64,000 nucleotides of DNA from Shewanella olleyana (GTDB lineage Bacteria; Pseudomonadota; Gammaproteobacteria; Enterobacterales; Shewanellaceae), in assembly GCF_023283825.1 (NCBI RefSeq), contig NZ_JAKILD010000019.1, forward strand, positions 47,177 through 111,176, in the 5' to 3' direction. Positions 63,999 to 64,000 of the stretch are shown here, piece by piece. The notes under the pieces are model-generated. The model had not been told where the DNA came from and made no database searches. It saw only the letters and a list, made by a program, of their open reading frames with translations. The position numbers were made by a program, and so were the translations under genes. Each line of letters begins with the position of its first letter. Within the stretch, counting starts at the first letter, position 1.

Positions 63999-64000
63999 GG

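Overview
The window looks like a chromosomal segment of a moderately AT-rich marine gammaproteobacterium, most likely Shewanella or a close relative. This rests on gene content and order: a leucine-dehydrogenase-type amino-acid dehydrogenase, a YdiJ-type FAD/FeS dehydrogenase, divergent ppsR/ppsA, a LuxR-type response regulator and a DUF4826 gene fall in one neighbourhood. Protein sequences also match gammaproteobacterial families (IlvIH, RhlE, AroH, YdbH-YnbE-YdbL, RlmI, SoxR, Hsp20). No tRNA, rRNA or CRISPR array was seen. Assignments come from reading motifs; no database search was possible.

Layout. 1-1.97 kb is an accessory-looking stretch of small secreted or lipoprotein genes and a 55-codon helix-turn-helix gene. 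It abuts a 5'-truncated ushA-type 5'-nucleotidase (to 3.14 kb); an intact ushA paralogue follows an esterase gene (4.3-6.0 kb). At 6.1-6.8 kb an hsp20 gene has a sigma-32-like promoter and a ROSE-like thermometer leader. At 7.0-8.9 kb soxR lies divergent from a SoxR-box promoter that faces a small gene and two glyoxalase-fold genes. RhlE and ilvIH follow (9.0-12.9 kb). At 13.5-18.6 kb are two diguanylate cyclases; the membrane-bound one is the last gene of a tightly packed operon with a dihaem peroxidase, a cupredoxin and a cytochrome P460-like protein. This is the most interesting system in the window.

18.8-37 kb is mostly core: a Bcr/CflA exporter, a large choice-of-anchor-I lipoprotein, a GNAT enzyme, the ydbH-ynbE-ydbL envelope-lipid operon (with an in-frame 15-bp repeat array), a hexose-6-phosphate mutarotase, a DUF938 methyltransferase with a LuxR-type regulator, an acyl-CoA thioesterase, a SixA-like phosphatase, a TPR-TonB protein, an AroH-like DAHP synthase and ppsR. 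37-46 kb holds ppsA, a DUF4937-like protein, a TrmK-like methyltransferase, ydiJ-DUF1285 and a MarR regulator. 46-54.5 kb has a tetR-MFP-RND efflux operon and an aldehyde-stress locus (YqhD-like reductase, DJ-1/PfpI protein, divergent LysR behind ten TTTGAG repeats).

54.5-64 kb carries a CsgI/YccT-like protein, rlmI, a probable PliI lysozyme inhibitor, a CBS protein, a frameshifted two-domain acyltransferase resembling the ornithine-lipid synthase OlsF, an LpxH-like phosphoesterase, the leucine dehydrogenase with a candidate LiuR operator, and DUF4826. Recurring themes are redox, aldehyde and oxidative stress (SoxR-VOC, YqhD-PfpI, haem/copper operon), c-di-GMP signalling and envelope lipid handling.
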